Counted from the first letter of the stretch, positions 1 to 4,949 are shown. The stretch: DNA of 6,173 nt from Pseudomonadota bacterium (GCA_021785795.1 JAJYEK010000204.1:1-6173), one strand, 5' to 3'. Notes: generated by a model from the sequence alone, not told the origin. Numbers and translations are program-made.

Positions 1-2
1 CG

Positions 3-395
3 GATCCCCTTAGCGGCTATACCGGCATGCCCTGGCTCGCCGGCATGCAGGCCGTAAGCGGAGGCAATATGTATGAAATTGGCTACATTCCCTACAACGG
101 AATGGTCGCCCCTTTTAACGCGGCACTGACCTGCCCGACTACGGCGAACCTGGACAGCAACGTGTTGGCAACCAACTGTACCAGCAGCTATTACAATTAC
201 ACCCCCACCCCGCCTTCGGCGTTGCCTTCAGGGCTCGCTGGGGCGTATTCCGTAACCGCCGGCAGCTCCCCCGTCGCCGCGATCATTGGCTCCCCGGCGT
301 CCGGAGGCCCGCTCTCCTATTATGACCCGGGCCTGGGGGCCAATGTCTACTTTTCTGTTTCGGTGCCCCCCTCGCTACAGACTACAGTTCGCTGA
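3..395 (+). CDS. C-terminal part of a secreted or surface-type protein (5' partial)
   Basis: The frame is open from the window edge and ends at TGA 393-395, leaving 130 visible residues, so the true start lies upstream. I do not recognise the family. The visible part is low in charge and rich in Gly, Ser, Pro, Ala, Tyr and Asn. It has only two cysteines (visible residues 44 and 59), spaced so that they could form a disulfide. A Tyr/Asn/Thr/Pro stretch (about 61-72) is followed by a small-residue region, and no membrane segment is visible. This composition suits an exported or pilin-tip-like protein and not a cytosolic enzyme, but that is inference. The internal ATG at 27 lacks a Shine-Dalgarno and is not the start. 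No clear hairpin terminator follows the stop. Confidence 0.6.
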   Translation, partial: DPLSGYTGMPWLAGMQAVSGGNMYEIGYIPYNGMVAPFNAALTCPTTANLDSNVLATNCTSSYYNYTPTPPSALPSGLAGAYSVTAGSSPVAAIIGSPASGGPLSYYDPGLGANVYFSVSVPPSLQTTVR

Positions 396-548
396 CGGCA
401 GCCTTTCATTAGTAATAAATGCTTTACTTATTTCGATGCCTACAAAATAATACAGCTGTGATTCCGGCCCTTTTCCGTCTTTTGCGCCTCATCCCCGGCT
501 GCTAAAGTAGACCTGCCGCTGTTTTTTTTTCATTAAGGAGATATGTTG
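396..548. other. Intergenic region with T9 tract
   Basis: This spacer is more AT-rich than its surroundings. It holds two imperfect versions of the recurrent promoter octamer (TGCTTTACT at 420-428 and TGCTAAAGT at 500-508), a run of nine T at 522-530, and the AAGGAG ribosome binding site at 535-540 of the next gene. The T run lacks a GC-rich dyad directly upstream, so it does not look like an intrinsic terminator for the preceding gene. Confidence 0.5.
500..508 (+). promoter_or_regulatory. Candidate extended -10 promoter for the 120-aa gene
   Basis: TGCTAAAGT matches the TGnTATAAT layout and differs by two bases from the TGCTATACT element found at five other places in the window. The upstream -35 region is a poor match (TTTGCG at 481-486, 16-bp spacer), so it would rely on the extended -10. 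Transcription would start near 514, putting the T9 tract in the leader. Confidence 0.35.
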
Positions 549-911
549 ATGCTGTTATCCGTTCCTGAGCTATCGGTTACCTATGATTCCGTTTATTGGC
601 AGCACATACAAGCACTGGTCACGCCCGCCTTGCATGCCCCACCCTCTCTTGACGCTTTGCAGCTCATCGGAGAACTGCTTGACGCCGCAGCGGTTTTTAA
701 CCCGCCGCTTTCTCCAGCAACAGCCCAGGCGGCCCAACTGGCGGCCTCTCGACAGATCGTTGCCTTGCTGCGCGGCAAGGAGCAGCAAGCAGCACATGCA
801 GTCATAAACAATTCTTTCGCTTTGACTGACCTGCGGGAGCACTTATTGCAATCACTGGAAAAACTGGCTGTAGCTCAGGAGCCCCGCTCTCGCGCCGGAC
901 TGCGTAAGTAG
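549..911 (+). CDS. Small hypothetical helical protein (120 aa)
   Basis: I do not recognise this protein. It starts best at ATG 549, because AAGGAG at 535-540 is 8 nt upstream. The in-frame ATG at 543 is only 2 nt from that site and would add Met-Leu. The sequence is Ala/Leu/Gln-rich and should be mostly alpha-helical. There is a Leu/Ala amphipathic stretch in the first half, then an Ala/Gln-rich helix containing RQIVALLRGKEQQAA, then a final Leu-rich helix (DLREHLLQSLEKLAV) before a basic tail ending RSRAGLRK. It has no cysteine, signal peptide or membrane segment, so a small cytosolic protein that may form oligomers is likely. A promoter-like TGCTATACT lies just after its stop, 40 bp before the SSB-like gene, and no terminator separates them. 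Read-through into the ssb genes is therefore plausible. Confidence 0.72.
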   Translation: MLLSVPELSVTYDSVYWQHIQALVTPALHAPPSLDALQLIGELLDAAAVFNPPLSPATAQAAQLAASRQIVALLRGKEQQAAHAVINNSFALTDLREHLLQSLEKLAVAQEPRSRAGLRK

Positions 912-912
912 T

Positions 913-921
913 TGCTATACT
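913..921 (+). promoter_or_regulatory. TGCTATACT extended -10 promoter for the SSB-like/ssb pair
   Basis: TGCTATACT is an extended -10 (TG plus TATACT) 30 nt upstream of the ATG at 952, and the predicted start point is near 928. No good -35 sits 16-18 bp upstream, where the sequence is GC-rich coding DNA. It is an exact copy of the octamer seen upstream of four other rightward units. Confidence 0.6.
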
Positions 922-951
922 GAAAAGAGGCCAACAGTAGGAGAGCGTACG

Positions 952-1269
952 ATGAATGCTTCATTCTACGCCGCCCAGGTCATCGGGTATGTTGGTCACG
1001 TGCGGCAACGAGCCGCATCTGGGGGATCGGTGTACGCCGTATCGGTGTGCATCACAGTACCCCCTACCAATGGCTCAGAATCCCCAACCCACGAATGGGT
1101 TGAGGGGATTCTGAGCGGGGCCCTGGCAGCAGCCGTGGGCCCGCACCTGAGTCCTGGGCGGCTCATATATCTCGACGGACCGCTTACTCACAAGCGGTAC
1201 GTCAAAAAAGACGGGACTCCGGGAGTCGCAGACCGAATCAAGGTCTGCAACTTCCGGTTCCTGGATTAA
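952..1269 (+). CDS. Divergent SSB-like OB-fold protein (105 aa)
   Basis: Read by eye against the ssb gene just downstream, this protein follows the SSB OB-fold almost throughout. An opening strand (AQVIGYVGHVR) matches [11 protein letters not shown] central strand (YAVSVCITV) matches [19 protein letters not shown] matches [33 protein letters not shown] matches the [22 protein letters not shown] block, and the final strand (DRIKVCNFRFLD) matches [10 protein letters not shown]. The DNA-contacting Trp of the EW motif is kept (W49). The third SSB tryptophan is replaced by Tyr (Y83), and the first is missing. It stops at the end of the fold, with no linker and no acidic tip, so it should not recruit SSB-tail partners. 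AGGAG at 939-943 is 8 nt before ATG, and ssb follows after 21 nt. It could also be a small relative of OB-fold proteins encoded by integrative elements. Confidence 0.75.
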   Translation: MNASFYAAQVIGYVGHVRQRAASGGSVYAVSVCITVPPTNGSESPTHEWVEGILSGALAAAVGPHLSPGRLIYLDGPLTHKRYVKKDGTPGVADRIKVCNFRFLD

Positions 1270-1290
1270 CACAACCTGAAGGAGAGAGAC

Positions 1291-1737
1291 ATGGCAGCAG
1301 TCAATAAAGTCATCCTGATCGGCAACCTTGGCCGCGATCCGGAAACCAAGTACATGCCGAGTGGTGACGCGATGGTCAATCTGTCGCTGGCCACCACGGA
1401 AAACTGGAAGGACAAGAGTGGCGAAAAGCAGGAGCGCACCGAGTGGCACCGCGTGGTGATCTTCGGCAAATTGGCCGAAGTTGCGGGCGAGTACCTGAAG
1501 AAAGGCTCGACCGTCTACTTTGAAGGCAGTCTGCGCACCCGCAAGTGGACCAACAAGGAAGGCCAGGATCAGTACACCACCGAAATCGTTGCCGACAAGA
1601 TGCAAATGCTTGGCGGACGGTCTGGTGGCGGCGAGGAGACCTCCTCTGTTGAAAAGCCGAAGGCCAGCGGGAAAACCGCCGGGAGAAAGGCCGCTCCCGC
1701 TCCGGAGCCCGACGATCTGTCGGACGTGCCTTTCTGA
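1291..1737 (+). CDS. ssb: Single-stranded DNA-binding protein SSB
   Basis: This is a canonical bacterial SSB that coats single-stranded DNA during replication, repair and, on mobile elements, conjugative entry. It has 148 aa. The OB-fold spans about residues 4-108, from [15 protein letters not shown] to MQMLGGR. The three DNA-stacking tryptophans of E. coli SSB have counterparts at W39, W52 and W86, with F58 for Phe60. A low-complexity Gly/Ser/Ala/Pro/Lys linker (about 110-138) leads to an acidic tip, DDLSDVPF, which retains the terminal Pro-Phe bound by partner proteins. It is shorter than the 178-aa E. coli protein because of the short linker. GAAGGAG at 1278-1284 lies 6 nt before ATG. It is probably cotranscribed with the SSB-like gene and ends at an intrinsic terminator. 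The sequence looks betaproteobacterial, but whether it is a chromosomal or an element-borne copy cannot be settled here. Confidence 0.97.
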   Translation: MAAVNKVILIGNLGRDPETKYMPSGDAMVNLSLATTENWKDKSGEKQERTEWHRVVIFGKLAEVAGEYLKKGSTVYFEGSLRTRKWTNKEGQDQYTTEIVADKMQMLGGRSGGGEETSSVEKPKASGKTAGRKAAPAPEPDDLSDVPF

Positions 1738-1741
1738 TTTC

Positions 1742-1772
1742 AACGCCGGTCATACTGACCGGCGTTTTTTTT
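1742..1772 (+). terminator. Intrinsic terminator after ssb
   Basis: A perfect 11-bp inverted repeat (AACGCCGGTCA, loop TAC, TGACCGGCGTT) runs into eight T at 1765-1772, starting 4 nt after the ssb stop. This is a textbook Rho-independent terminator. Confidence 0.95.
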
Positions 1773-1979
1773 CTACCTCCTGGCGCTGCGGGGTCTCCAA
1801 CTAACCGCCTGATTCTTATGCGGATTCTTATTTCATCGCAAATCGGCGGCAGGCTCTCCGAACCGCGCTATCCAGTTGCAGCCCGACGCCAGTTTGAGCG
1901 ATACGGGGGCGCGCTGTCTGTCCGGGCGTCGAAGCAGACCAGCTATCGTTGTGAGCTAGGTGACCGCCTTTCGGTATTC
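1773..1979. other. Non-coding region with repeats between ssb and the next promoter
   Basis: No convincing gene is present: the one short open frame from ATG 1818 has no ribosome binding site and an Arg-rich, atypical composition. The stretch contains a direct repeat of GATTCTTAT (1811-1819 and 1823-1831) enclosed by an imperfect inverted repeat (CCGCCTGATT at 1805-1814 and AATCGGCGG at 1841-1849, one bulged base). A longer-range 7-bp inverted pair (CGACGCC at 1884-1890, GGCGTCG at 1925-1931) follows. Its function is unknown; a protein-binding or transfer-origin-like site is possible but unproven. Confidence 0.5.
1805..1849. repeat. Imperfect inverted repeat enclosing a direct repeat
   Basis: The arms CCGCCTGATT and AATCGGCGG pair with one bulged T. 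Between and partly within them, GATTCTTAT occurs twice with a 12-bp period. The nested arrangement looks like a protein-binding site, but no known consensus was recognised. Confidence 0.45.
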
Positions 1980-2008
1980 TTGCGTATGGCCTATACTGCT
2001 GCTATACT
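1980..2008 (+). promoter_or_regulatory. Tandem CTATACT promoter element, 11-bp spacing
   Basis: CTATACT occurs at 1991-1997 and again, as TGCTATACT, at 2000-2008, so the TATACT hexamers are exactly 11 bp apart. The downstream copy has TTGCGT at 1980-1985 with a 17-bp spacer, making it the better -10, and transcription would start near 2015. The upstream copy could be a second promoter or a binding site one helical turn away. The same doubled arrangement occurs at 6070-6089. Confidence 0.6.
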
Positions 2009-2021
2009 ATAAGCTCTTGAC

Positions 2022-2061
2022 TGCGCCGCGCGGCAAGTCCGTCCTTTCAGGGCGGGGCGCA
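2022..2061 (+). promoter_or_regulatory. Structured 5' leader of the 153-aa gene
   Basis: In the predicted 87-nt leader, an inner stem CCGTCCT/AGGGCGG (2039-2045 with 2049-2055, one G-U pair, UUC loop) abuts an outer stem TGCGCC/GGCGCA (2022-2027 with 2056-2061). An 11-nt bulge lies on the 5' side. This could control translation or mRNA stability. The inner hairpin also recalls the terminal hairpins of IS200/IS605-type elements, but no transposase or TnpB remnant is adjacent. Confidence 0.45.
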
Positions 2062-2101
2062 TCAACGCGCTGCTACACACCACAAGCAAGGAGCTTCTTT
2101 A

Positions 2102-2563
2102 ATGCCCGCCCTCTTCCCTCCGCCAGCCGCGACCCCTCTGTTACGTAGCTACGTTTCCGGCGTTCAGTTTGACCCGAACCCCGCCTATAACGAGTTTCTG
2201 CGTACGGGGCAGTGCCGGGAGGTATGCATTCGCCCAAGCATCGGCGCACATTTGCTGCCCCTCCCTCCCGACTGCCAGCAGCTGGATGTAAAGCTGGTCC
2301 TGGATATTCATGAGGCGCATCCATGGCGCGAGTCGGACTTTACCCCCCTTTCCTGGGCGGTAACGGTCACCGGGATTCTGTTTCTTCCGGATACAACCGC
2401 CAGTCAGGCCAGAGCGGATCAGTTGCTCGCTGCAAGCGAATACCTGGCCGCGCGTGCCTGGGAGCATCTGCTTTATCTGCTCGGGGCCAGCGGGGTTAGC
2501 CTGACGGCTCCCCCTCAGAAAGCGGGCCGGACGACGGCGGATGGCCGGGCGTTCTGGCCGTAG
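2102..2563 (+). CDS. Hypothetical protein (153 aa)
   Basis: I do not recognise this protein. AAGGAG at 2088-2093, 8 nt before ATG 2102, fixes the start. The N-terminus is Pro-rich and lacks a signal peptide. The middle (about residues 60-95) alternates hydrophobic residues in a beta-like pattern, including VKLVLDIHE and WAVTVTGILFLP, with His and Trp residues nearby. Residues about 98-130 look helical (ARADQLLAASEYLAARAWEHLLYLLG). The tail is basic and ends in Trp-Pro. Three cysteines (about 38, 42 and 58) form no metal-binding pattern that I can name. It appears monocistronic, driven by the tandem TATACT element through a structured leader. It converges on the minus-strand operon, with only 14 nt between the two stops. 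Confidence 0.75.
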   Translation: MPALFPPPAATPLLRSYVSGVQFDPNPAYNEFLRTGQCREVCIRPSIGAHLLPLPPDCQQLDVKLVLDIHEAHPWRESDFTPLSWAVTVTGILFLPDTTASQARADQLLAASEYLAARAWEHLLYLLGASGVSLTAPPQKAGRTTADGRAFWP

Positions 2564-2580
2564 GCATAGATGCCAGCCTA
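2561..2580. other. Convergent gene junction with short dyads
   Basis: The two stop codons (TAG at 2561-2563 on plus, TAG at 2580-2578 on minus) lie inside an inverted repeat, TAGGC...GCCTA. An alternative tighter hairpin, GGCAT-AG-ATGCC, sits at 2563-2574. There is no T tract on either strand, so intrinsic termination here is weak at best. Confidence 0.35.
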
Positions 2581-3045
2581 GAAGGGCCAATCCACCCCGT
2601 CGACCCGCGACAAACCAGCCGGCCACTCTCCCGCGGTGAGCGCATCGATCAGGAATTGCAGCGCTATTCGTGGCGTGCCCGGTAGCGCGTCTAGCGCAGG
2701 GCCAATCTGCCTGCCCCTGAAATCCCGCCATCTGATTTTTGCGGGCGCGAAGCCTTCAAGCCAGAGCATGTAATGAGGCGGGCCGCCGGCTTCGTGAATT
2801 ATGGGTTTCGGGTGCCGATCCGCCCTGAGCAACGGGGTGAAGTCAAACGGAAATTCGTGCCCTGCGGTTGCTGCCAGTTGGTCCGCCCGAGCAGTTAGCG
2901 GAACGCCCGGGATGCGCAGCCAGTATTGCAGGTCAGCGTCGCACAGGAACGAATACTGCAGTGCCGGGTTGCGTCGAATACGGGCGGCAGCCGCGGGCTG
3001 CTCGTCCGCTTCTGGCAGCATGTCTTCAGGGGCTCTATCTGTCAT
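2578..3045 (-). CDS. Hypothetical protein, last gene of the minus-strand operon (155 aa)
   Basis: I do not recognise this protein. ATG 3045-3043 overlaps the stop of the upstream gene by 4 nt (ATGA). The Shine-Dalgarno is weak (GGA close to the start), so translational coupling is expected. The acidic, Ala/Pro/Glu-rich first 25 residues look disordered. The body has many aromatics (YSFLCDADLQYWLRIPG, FPFDFTPLL, HYMLWLEGFAP). Then comes a basic block, IRWRDFRGRQIGPALDALPG, with a probable helix RIALQFLIDALTAGEWP, and the protein ends VDGVDWPF. There is no signal peptide, membrane segment or recognised catalytic motif. A longer plus-strand frame overlaps the 5' half of this gene and runs on into the genes upstream, but it lacks the matching ribosome binding site and stop/start overlaps seen on the minus strand. 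Confidence 0.75.
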   Translation of the reverse strand: MTDRAPEDMLPEADEQPAAAARIRRNPALQYSFLCDADLQYWLRIPGVPLTARADQLAATAGHEFPFDFTPLLRADRHPKPIIHEAGGPPHYMLWLEGFAPAKIRWRDFRGRQIGPALDALPGTPRIALQFLIDALTAGEWPAGLSRVDGVDWPF

Positions 3046-3422
3046 TCGTCCAGCTTAGCACATTTTTCCGTGGCCGACTTGAGTGCCTTGCGGATGCCTT
3101 CGCTGACATTGCCGTCACCCAACCTGACAGCGATTGCAAGGCTTTCGGTATCAAGATAGACATTTACACGTTTCCCGCCTTCCATCTTGATCGGGCGGCC
3201 AGCCGTTCCAAGTGCGGCGGAGACTTTCCGACCGTCCAGGTTGCGAACAGATCCTGCGTTGACCTGAATATAGCCGCCGGTAGCTTTGATGCGCACAAGG
3301 GCGCCAGTATCGGTTTCATTCCGCGTGACGGTGCCCAAAGGTGTCCAGTTTTCAGGGAGAGAGTTGGTGTAGAGCCGCCAGTTACCGTACTGATCGACGG
3401 TGATGCGGTCACGGTTTGTCAT
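3042..3422 (-). CDS. Two-part protein with C-terminal ribbon-helix-helix-like domain (126 aa)
   Basis: The C-terminal part looks like a ribbon-helix-helix DNA-binding domain. A basic beta-strand (GKRVNVYL, residues 83-90) is followed by helix A (about 92-101, TESLAIAVRL), a Gly-containing turn (LGDGNVS) and helix B (about 106-118, VSEGIRKALKSAT). The GNVSEGIRKAL pattern is common in small RHH-type proteins. The first 75 residues form a separate beta-rich module with TGGYIQVNAGSVRNLDGRKV. The start ATG at 3422 overlaps the previous gene by 14 nt, with AAGGGG at 3435-3430 and a 7-nt spacer. The protein may autoregulate the operon, since RHH proteins often bind direct repeats and such repeats lie at the operon promoter; this is inference. 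An antitoxin role is possible, but no obvious toxin partner is seen. Confidence 0.78.
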   Translation of the reverse strand: MTNRDRITVDQYGNWRLYTNSLPENWTPLGTVTRNETDTGALVRIKATGGYIQVNAGSVRNLDGRKVSAALGTAGRPIKMEGGKRVNVYLDTESLAIAVRLGDGNVSEGIRKALKSATEKCAKLDE

Positions 3423-3711
3423 GGTCTTGCCCCTTGCACGTGGGTTTCATCTTTAGCGATGCGACAAGACGGACAATATCAGCCTCAAACTGATCGCGCC
3501 CAGCAACGCCGGACGCGGGGTTATTGCAATCCAGGGAATACCGTGCGTGCGGCATGTTGTGTTCTTTGTATGCAGCAATAATTCTGTTGTTCTCGAAGTC
3601 GCGCCGCTCTGGCGAGTACACGACCGTCCCGGTCGCTGTTTGTACGACATGCAGTCCGGTATCGACCCGATTTACTTCGATTGCACCGCTAGTGTAAATT
3701 CGCATGCTCAT
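3409..3711 (-). CDS. Small hypothetical protein (100 aa)
   Basis: No named family is recognised. ATG 3711 has AAGGAG at 3725-3720 with an 8-nt spacer, and this site lies inside the last codons of the upstream gene. The two genes are separated by only 2 nt, so translation is probably coupled. An in-frame ATG two codons later is possible but spaced less well. The N-terminus is a beta-rich module (MRIYTSGAIEVNRVDTGLHVVQTATGTVVYSPE). It is followed by KEHNMPHARYSL, a Pro/Gly linker (NNPASGVAG) and a helical part (RDQFEADIVRLVASLK). The tail is basic and hydrophilic. The protein lacks membrane segments and a signal peptide. The N-terminal module loosely resembles that of the next gene in charge pattern, but I cannot show homology by eye. 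Confidence 0.75.
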   Translation of the reverse strand: MSMRIYTSGAIEVNRVDTGLHVVQTATGTVVYSPERRDFENNRIIAAYKEHNMPHARYSLDCNNPASGVAGRDQFEADIVRLVASLKMKPTCKGQDHDKP

Positions 3712-3713
3712 GA

Positions 3714-3914
3714 TTAAATCTCCTTGATCGATTTCCGATCGACTTCGGTGACGCTGATTTCGCCATCCTTGACCGGTGCGACTTCGCAGCAGGCGGCATA
3801 GTCGGCGTATCCGGCGTCGCGTGCCATCGCGTTAAGTGCGTCGGCTTCGGTCTCGCCTTCATAGTCCCCGAGGATGGCGCCAGAGATGGTGTTTTCGATG
3901 CGATAGGTAGTCAT
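3714..3914 (-). CDS. Small acidic hypothetical protein, first gene of the minus-strand operon (66 aa)
   Basis: The start is ATG 3914-3912: GGAG at 3924-3921 is 6 nt upstream. The longer open frame reaching back to 4067 would run through the promoter and has no ribosome binding site. The protein is acidic (many Asp and Glu) and compact. It has a beta-like opening TYRIENTISGAILGDYEGE, then a helix EADALNAMARDAGYADYAACC, then a beta-like end GEISVTEVDR. Similar short proteins with an 'EADALNAMARDAGY'-type helix recur in accessory DNA as I recall, but without a known function. It is 2 nt from the next gene, and its last codons (Lys-Glu) double as that gene's Shine-Dalgarno. An anti-defence or DNA-mimic role would suit its size and charge but is speculation. 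Confidence 0.72.
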   Translation of the reverse strand: MTTYRIENTISGAILGDYEGETEADALNAMARDAGYADYAACCEVAPVKDGEISVTEVDRKSIKEI

Positions 3915-3977
3915 TTTTCGCTCCAGCCCCTGATCCCCGAGGCGCGGTGGGTTGCGTTGTTGCTCCCCTTGATTTGT

Positions 3978-4005
3978 ATTATACACACAATTTATTTTTG
4001 TGCAA
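3978..4005 (-). promoter_or_regulatory. Promoter of the minus-strand operon
   Basis: On the minus strand, TTGCAC (4005-4000) is followed after 16 bp by a perfect TATAAT (3983-3978). Transcription would start near 3971, giving a leader of about 57 nt before ATG 3914. The surroundings are markedly AT-rich compared with the flanking genes. Confidence 0.65.
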
Positions 4006-4016
4006 GTGTTTTGTGC
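3996..4016. repeat. Direct repeat TTTTGTGC, 13-bp period, at the operon promoter
   Basis: TTTTGTGC occurs at 3996-4003 and 4009-4016, covering the -35 of the minus-strand promoter. A related ATTGTGG lies at 4022-4028. It is a candidate operator, possibly for the RHH-like protein encoded by the operon. Confidence 0.4.
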
Positions 4017-4046
4017 GCATATATTGTGGTTGAGTACTGCGTGCAA

Positions 4047-4075
4047 TAGACCAAATGCGAAGCGCATGCTATACT
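4047..4075 (+). promoter_or_regulatory. TGCTATACT promoter of the barrel/transglycosylase pair
   Basis: TAGACC (4047-4052), a 17-bp spacer and TATACT (4070-4075) with an upstream TG give a good extended -10 promoter. It starts transcription near 4082, 25 nt before the ATG. Between the hexamers lies a dyad, ATGCG-AAG-CGCAT (4055-4067), where a repressor could block RNA polymerase. Confidence 0.65.
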
Positions 4076-4106
4076 AATCGTCCGTTTCTTAAATTGAGGC
4101 AAGAAC

Positions 4107-4949
4107 ATGAATCCATCCCGCATCGCCCTCGCCATCGCCGTCGCGTCCGCAGCGCTGGCTCTTTCGGGCGCCGCACGCGCTGACTCGCTCGGTGACATTA
4201 TGGCGTCCAACAACGAGGTCGGCATTGCGTCGATCAGCCAGAACATCAACTATTCCGAGCTGGACAGCCTGCAGTCGTTTGGCGGCCCGAGCCTGGACAG
4301 CGAGCAGGGCAGCCCGGGCGGCTATGCGTTCACCGTGTCGGTTGACAAGGACCTGTGGAGCACCAACAACTATCTCGCGCTGGGCTATTCCAGCACGTCC
4401 GGGACCACGAATTACACCGGTGGCGTCATGTCCGGTTCCGGCACATATACCCCATTGTCGGCGATTTCCGGAGCGCGCACCTCCGATTACTATGCCCGTG
4501 TCGGCACAACCTTCATTCCCGGAGACCACACGATGGTCACCCCGTATCTGGAATACGGCAACCACACCTGGGATCGGAATGTGGGCCAGAGCACGTCCTT
4601 CGGCTACGCAGAAACCTACACGCACGATTATGCCGGCGCCGGCATGCTGCTGCAGTTCGCGCCGGTTGACAAGCTGGTGCTGACCGCAGACTTGTTCATG
4701 GGCACGATGCTGAACGCCAGTATTTCGGCCGCATCCTTGGGCACTCAGAGCATGACGGATCCGAACATGCTTACCCGTATCGGCGTCGGACTCGACTATC
4801 GCCTGTGGCACGACATCCACCTCACGCTCGGCTTCGACCAGGTGCAGTACTCGTACAGCGGTTCTGCGGTGAGCTCCACCGGGTTCCTGGAGCCGCCCAG
4901 CAATACGACGCTGCAGGTGACGTCGATCGGGCTGGCCTACGGCTTCTGA
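4107..4949 (+). CDS. Outer-membrane beta-barrel protein (280 aa)
   Basis: A typical Sec signal peptide opens the protein: basic Arg5, a hydrophobic Ala/Leu core, then Ala-Arg-Ala at 23-25, with cleavage expected before Asp26. The mature 255 residues show repeated stretches of alternating polar and hydrophobic residues with aromatic girdles, such as NYLALGYSSTSG, VTPYLEYGNHTW, KLVLTADLFMG, TRIGVGLDYRLW and HLTLGFDQVQYSY. The last strand, LQVTSIGLAYGF, ends in Phe, the signal recognised by the BAM complex. About 8-10 strands can be counted, and there are no cysteines. The family is not recognised beyond a generic small barrel. TGAGG at 4095-4099 sits 7 nt before ATG. The lytic transglycosylase gene starts 2 nt after the stop, so the two are probably made together, perhaps for transfer-apparatus or envelope remodelling. 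Confidence 0.85.
   Translation: MNPSRIALAIAVASAALALSGAARADSLGDIMASNNEVGIASISQNINYSELDSLQSFGGPSLDSEQGSPGGYAFTVSVDKDLWSTNNYLALGYSSTSGTTNYTGGVMSGSGTYTPLSAISGARTSDYYARVGTTFIPGDHTMVTPYLEYGNHTWDRNVGQSTSFGYAETYTHDYAGAGMLLQFAPVDKLVLTADLFMGTMLNASISAASLGTQSMTDPNMLTRIGVGLDYRLWHDIHLTLGFDQVQYSYSGSAVSSTGFLEPPSNTTLQVTSIGLAYGF

Noticed and set aside
1075..1743. Minus-strand open frame opposite ssb (222 codons)
   Set aside because: It is antisense to the unmistakable ssb and the SSB-like gene, and is a by-product of high GC content.
1818..2012. Short open frame from ATG 1818 in the non-coding stretch
   Set aside because: It has no ribosome binding site, an Arg/Ser-rich composition, and runs into the tandem promoter element.
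2868..3581. Long plus-strand open frame (237 codons) opposite the small minus-strand genes
   Set aside because: It has no convincing ribosome binding site. The minus strand shows a promoter, Shine-Dalgarno sites, stop/start overlaps and an RHH-like motif over the same DNA.
3042..3711. Toxin-antitoxin pair made of the 100-aa and RHH-like proteins
   Set aside because: The gene overlap and the RHH-like domain fit the layout, but the 100-aa protein shows no motif of a known toxin family, so the claim is not supported.
3915..4067. Upstream extension of the 66-aa protein to ATG 4067
   Set aside because: It would translate through the TATAAT promoter and AT-rich control region with no Shine-Dalgarno. 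ATG 3914 has GGAG at the right distance.
4089..4820. Minus-strand open frame opposite the barrel gene (243 codons)
   Set aside because: The plus strand encodes a clear signal peptide and beta-barrel with terminal Phe. The minus frame reads through the plus-strand promoter and start region.
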